Of a stretch of DNA of 8,245 nt, positions 5,868-8,245 are shown one piece after another (the stretch's first letter is position 1; every line of letters starts with the position of its first letter). The DNA is from an uncultured Terriglobales bacterium (GTDB taxonomy: Bacteria > Acidobacteriota > Terriglobia > Terriglobales > Acidobacteriaceae): assembly GCA_955652845.1 (NCBI GenBank), contig CATPBY010000269.1:1-8245 (forward strand), given 5' to 3'. The notes below the pieces were generated by a model that saw only the letters and a program-made list of their open reading frames with translations, was not told the origin of the DNA and searched no databases. Both the position numbers and the translations under genes were made by a program.

Positions 5868-8245
5868 ATGTCTGAATTTAGAATTATCGGCAAGCCCATT
5901 CCGATGGTCGATGCCGCCCAGAAGACCACGGGGGCCGGCAAGTACACCGACGATCTCAGCGTCCCCGGCATGCTGGTCGGAAAAATCCTCCATTCGCCCT
6001 ATCCTCATGCTCGCATCAAGCGAATCGATACCAGCCGCGCTAAGGCCCTTGACGGCGTAATCGCGGTTGTGACTGGCAAAGACGCGCCAAATCCTTACGG
6101 CATTCTTCCCGTCGGACACGACGAGCATGCCCTGGCCCTGGATAAGGTCCGTTACGTAGGTGACAACGTGGCTTGTGTCGTCGCGATTGATGAGGCAACG
6201 GCGGATCGGGCCACGGAGCTGATTGATGTCGAATATGAAGTGCTGCCCTCTTACTTCGATCCCGAAGAGTCGATGGAAGCTGAGGGCGACCTCATTCACG
6301 ACAACAAGCCAAATAATCTGGAAAAGGACTACCACCACGTTTTTGGCGATCCCGACAAAGGTTTTGCCGATGCCGACCATATTGCGGAAGCGCGTTTCAT
6401 CGCCAACGAAGTTACTCATGCTGCGATGGAGCCACACTCCACGCTGGCCCAATTCGAGATCGATTCGCAGACCGGCAACCTTGGCCGCCTGACAGTCTGG
6501 TCGTCAACCCAGGTCCCGTATTACCTGCAGCACAAACTATCGCTGGTGCTCGAGATGCCGATGGCTCAAATTCGCGTCATCAAACCGCTGGTCGGCGGCG
6601 GATTCGGCGGCAAAAGTGAAGTCATCCCTCTCGAAATCATTGCTGCCATCGCTGCTCGCGAGGCGCAGGCTCCGGTAAAGATCACCTACACCCGCGAAGA
6701 GGTTTTCTGGGCGCATCGCGGGCGCCCGCGGACCATCATTGATATCAAGACTGGAGTAAAAAATGACGGCCGCATCACAGCCGTCAAGGCACGTGTGATC
6801 CAGGATGGCGGAGCGTACTGCTCCTACGGCGTTGTCACCATCCTTTATTCCGGCGCTTTGCTGGGGGCCCTTTACGATATCCCTAATATCCAGTATGACG
6901 GCTATCGCGTCCTGACTAATAAGCCAGCCTGTGGCGCCATGCGGGGACACGGCACGGTCAACATCCGCTTTGCCTTCGAGTCGCAACTGGATGAGCTGGC
7001 GGCGAAAATAAATCTCGATCCTGCTGAAATTCGGCAGCGCAACTTGCTCCAACCGCCATGTATCACGGTCAACGGGCTGCGGGTGCTAAGTTATGGCCTG
7101 CCGGAGTGCATCGAGAAAGTCGTCGAACGTTCGGGATGGAAGCAACGCAAAGGGAAATTGGCCAGGGGACGCGGCCTGGGTATCGCCTGCAGTCACTATG
7201 TAAGCGGCGCGGCCAACTCGATCATTCGTTCCGATATGCCGCATTCCACCGTCAACCTCAAGATTGATCGCGATGGCGGCGTGGTGGTTTACACCGGCGC
7301 CTCGGAAATTGGACAAGGCTCCGATACCATGACAGCCCAGGTGGCGGCAGAAACTCTGGGCTGCTCGCTCGGACGGGTCAAGATCATCGCAGCCGACACC
7401 GACCTGACGCCTATCGACATCGGATCGTACTCCAGCCGGGTAACGTTCATGGCGGGCAATGCCACGCTGCGAGCCGCTCTGCAAGTGAAGGGACTCATCG
7501 CTGCAGCCGCAGCAAAAAAGATGAATTGCGCCCCCGGCGATCTCATCTTTCGTAATGATCGGATCAGTAAGGCTGTAAATGCAGGCGCGGGCGTCCCGCC
7601 CCTGCATGCCACGGCAATGGACGAGAGAAGACGTTCAAACCCACAAGGCTCGTCCCCACATCCACATCAACCCGCTTCCGTCTCCGGCCATGTCGAAGGC
7701 CAGATCCTGCGTGGCTCCTTGCAGCAAAAACGTAAAGACGAGGGTCCAAAAGACTGGATGACATTTGAAGAAGCAGTCGTCGCCGCTATCGATTTCCATG
7801 GGGCATTAACCGGGACCGGCTCCTATGCGCCTCCGCCCGAAGCCCGTGGAGGCAAACACAAAGGCGGCGGCGTGGGTCCTTCGCCCGCCTACTCCTATTC
7901 TGCGCAGGTGGCGGAGGTCAGTGTCGACGAACAGACTGGAGAAGTGACTGTTCACAAAGTCTGGGCTGCGCACGATTGCGGCCGCGCGTTGAACCCGGTG
8001 TCGGTTGAAGGGCAGATCATCGGTTCAGTCTGGATGGGAATGGGTCAGGCTCTGACGGAAGAAATGGTGTGGAAAGACGGCATGCTGATGAATCCGGGGA
8101 TGCTCGAATATCGCAGCCCTTCCTCGGTCGAATCGCCGGAGATCGAAGCGATTATCGTGGAGAGCATTGACCCCGAGGGTCCGTTCGGAGCCAAGGAGTG
8201 CAGCGAAGGGTCGTTGGCCGCCACCATTCCGGCGATATCTAATGC
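5868..8245 (+). CDS. Molybdenum hydroxylase large subunit, 4-hydroxybenzoyl-CoA reductase alpha-like (3' end cut by window)
   Basis: The frame is open for 792 codons and runs off the window. It encodes the molybdopterin-binding subunit of a xanthine dehydrogenase-family enzyme. The N-terminal domain holds MVDAAQKTTGAGKYTDDL (13-30), followed by GGGFGGK (243-249). The segment CGAMRGHGTVN with RFAFES (355-372) and EIGQGSDT (480-487) are cofactor-domain blocks. GPFGAKECSEG (771-781) holds the expected active-site glutamate E780, with Ser before it where Gly is usual. The CGAMRGHGTVN..RFAFE and AHDCGRALNP...EGQIIGS blocks recall 4-hydroxybenzoyl-CoA reductase alpha (HcrA), which reductively removes a ring hydroxyl from aryl-CoA. 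Residues about 567-628 form an apparent insertion of low-complexity, Pro/His/Arg-rich character between FRNDRI and DWMTFEEAV; it begins with a GC-rich DNA palindrome. ATG 5868 matches the family N-terminus but has no clear ribosome site; an A-run (5857-5864) precedes it. The FAD subunit is not seen. Family is certain; substrate is a good guess. Confidence 0.9.
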   Translation, partial: MSEFRIIGKPIPMVDAAQKTTGAGKYTDDLSVPGMLVGKILHSPYPHARIKRIDTSRAKALDGVIAVVTGKDAPNPYGILPVGHDEHALALDKVRYVGDNVACVVAIDEATADRATELIDVEYEVLPSYFDPEESMEAEGDLIHDNKPNNLEKDYHHVFGDPDKGFADADHIAEARFIANEVTHAAMEPHSTLAQFEIDSQTGNLGRLTVWSSTQVPYYLQHKLSLVLEMPMAQIRVIKPLVGGGFGGKSEVIPLEIIAAIAAREAQAPVKITYTREEVFWAHRGRPRTIIDIKTGVKNDGRITAVKARVIQDGGAYCSYGVVTILYSGALLGALYDIPNIQYDGYRVLTNKPACGAMRGHGTVNIRFAFESQLDELAAKINLDPAEIRQRNLLQPPCITVNGLRVLSYGLPECIEKVVERSGWKQRKGKLARGRGLGIACSHYVSGAANSIIRSDMPHSTVNLKIDRDGGVVVYTGASEIGQGSDTMTAQVAAETLGCSLGRVKIIAADTDLTPIDIGSYSSRVTFMAGNATLRAALQVKGLIAAAAAKKMNCAPGDLIFRNDRISKAVNAGAGVPPLHATAMDERRRSNPQGSSPHPHQPASVSGHVEGQILRGSLQQKRKDEGPKDWMTFEEAVVAAIDFHGALTGTGSYAPPPEARGGKHKGGGVGPSPAYSYSAQVAEVSVDEQTGEVTVHKVWAAHDCGRALNPVSVEGQIIGSVWMGMGQALTEEMVWKDGMLMNPGMLEYRSPSSVESPEIEAIIVESIDPEGPFGAKECSEGSLAATIPAISN
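7579..7607 (+). repeat. GC-rich palindrome inside the large-subunit gene
   Basis: Bases 7579-7607 form a hairpin. ATGCAGG (7579-7585) pairs with CCTGCAT (7601-7607); after one C-C mismatch, GCGGG (7587-7591) pairs with CCCGC (7595-7599) around a CGT loop. That is 12 pairs in 29 bases. It lies at the start of a coding stretch that has no counterpart in the related subunits as I remember them. It looks like a dispersed palindromic repeat, similar in idea to elements that insert in frame within bacterial genes. Confidence 0.7.

Noticed and set aside
5848..5870. Upstream ATG 5848 with a run of eight A (5857-5864) that includes A AAA AAC, a possible -1 frameshift site leading into the large-subunit frame
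   Set aside because: The family-typical N-terminus begins at ATG 5868, the upstream ATG has no ribosome site, and only a handful of codons would be added. Chance is more likely.
5388..6452. Long open frame on the - strand opposite the molybdenum genes
   Set aside because: It runs antisense to two clear genes with intact cofactor motifs, shows no domain of its own, and is the usual shadow of GC-rich coding sequence.
7509..7730. Ten-base direct repeat GCAGCAAAAA at 7509-7518 and 7721-7730, considered as the borders of the insertion
   Set aside because: The copies are 212 bases apart, which is not a multiple of three, and the first lies upstream of well-conserved residues (KMNCAPGDLIF). They cannot be a simple target duplication around the insertion.
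7579..7761. Alternative + frame open through the insertion, which could mean compensating frameshifts in the large subunit
   Set aside because: Its translation does not restore family sequence, and the main frame is correct both before and after the region. An insertion explains it better than paired frameshifts.

Overview
The window holds eight genes, all on the + strand. They look like one co-directional block for breakdown of aromatic acids as coenzyme A thioesters. GC content is moderate, somewhat above 50% by eye. The mix of genes and the GC-rich palindromes in and between genes would fit a soil or sediment bacterium, possibly an acidobacterium. That taxonomic guess is weak and rests on general impression only. 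There is no tRNA, rRNA, CRISPR array or transposase.

Left module (about 76-5189). In order: an enoyl-CoA hydratase with both catalytic glutamates; an NAD(P)-dependent aldehyde dehydrogenase; a ferritin-like diiron oxygenase that resembles BoxB (benzoyl-CoA 2,3-epoxidase) more than PaaA but is shorter than BoxB; a second crotonase whose sequence recalls the cyclohexa-1,5-dienecarbonyl-CoA hydratases (Dch/BamR); an unrecognised four-helix membrane protein that overlaps it; and a single-domain rhodanese. Gaps are 64, 7, 42, -16 and 10 bases, so an operon is likely. No promoter could be assigned.

Right module (about 5190-8245). This encodes a molybdenum hydroxylase of the xanthine dehydrogenase family. 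A small subunit with two [2Fe-2S] clusters (5277-5768) is followed by a large molybdopterin subunit (5868 to the window edge, cut off). The large subunit carries sequence signatures close to 4-hydroxybenzoyl-CoA reductase alpha (HcrA). Its frame stays open for 792 codons and runs off the window. No FAD subunit is visible; if present it lies outside.

A plausible joint role (inference) is that the molybdenum enzyme removes a ring hydroxyl from an aryl-CoA, the diiron enzyme epoxidises the ring, and the crotonases and aldehyde dehydrogenase process the opened product. BoxA, BoxC, the remaining Paa subunits and a CoA ligase are not in the window, so the pathway cannot be closed here.

The structure that genes alone do not explain lies in the right module. 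A nested inverted repeat sits just before the iron-sulfur subunit. A large palindrome folds over that gene's own stop codon. A 29-base GC-rich palindrome marks the start of an apparent in-frame insertion of about 50 residues in the large subunit.
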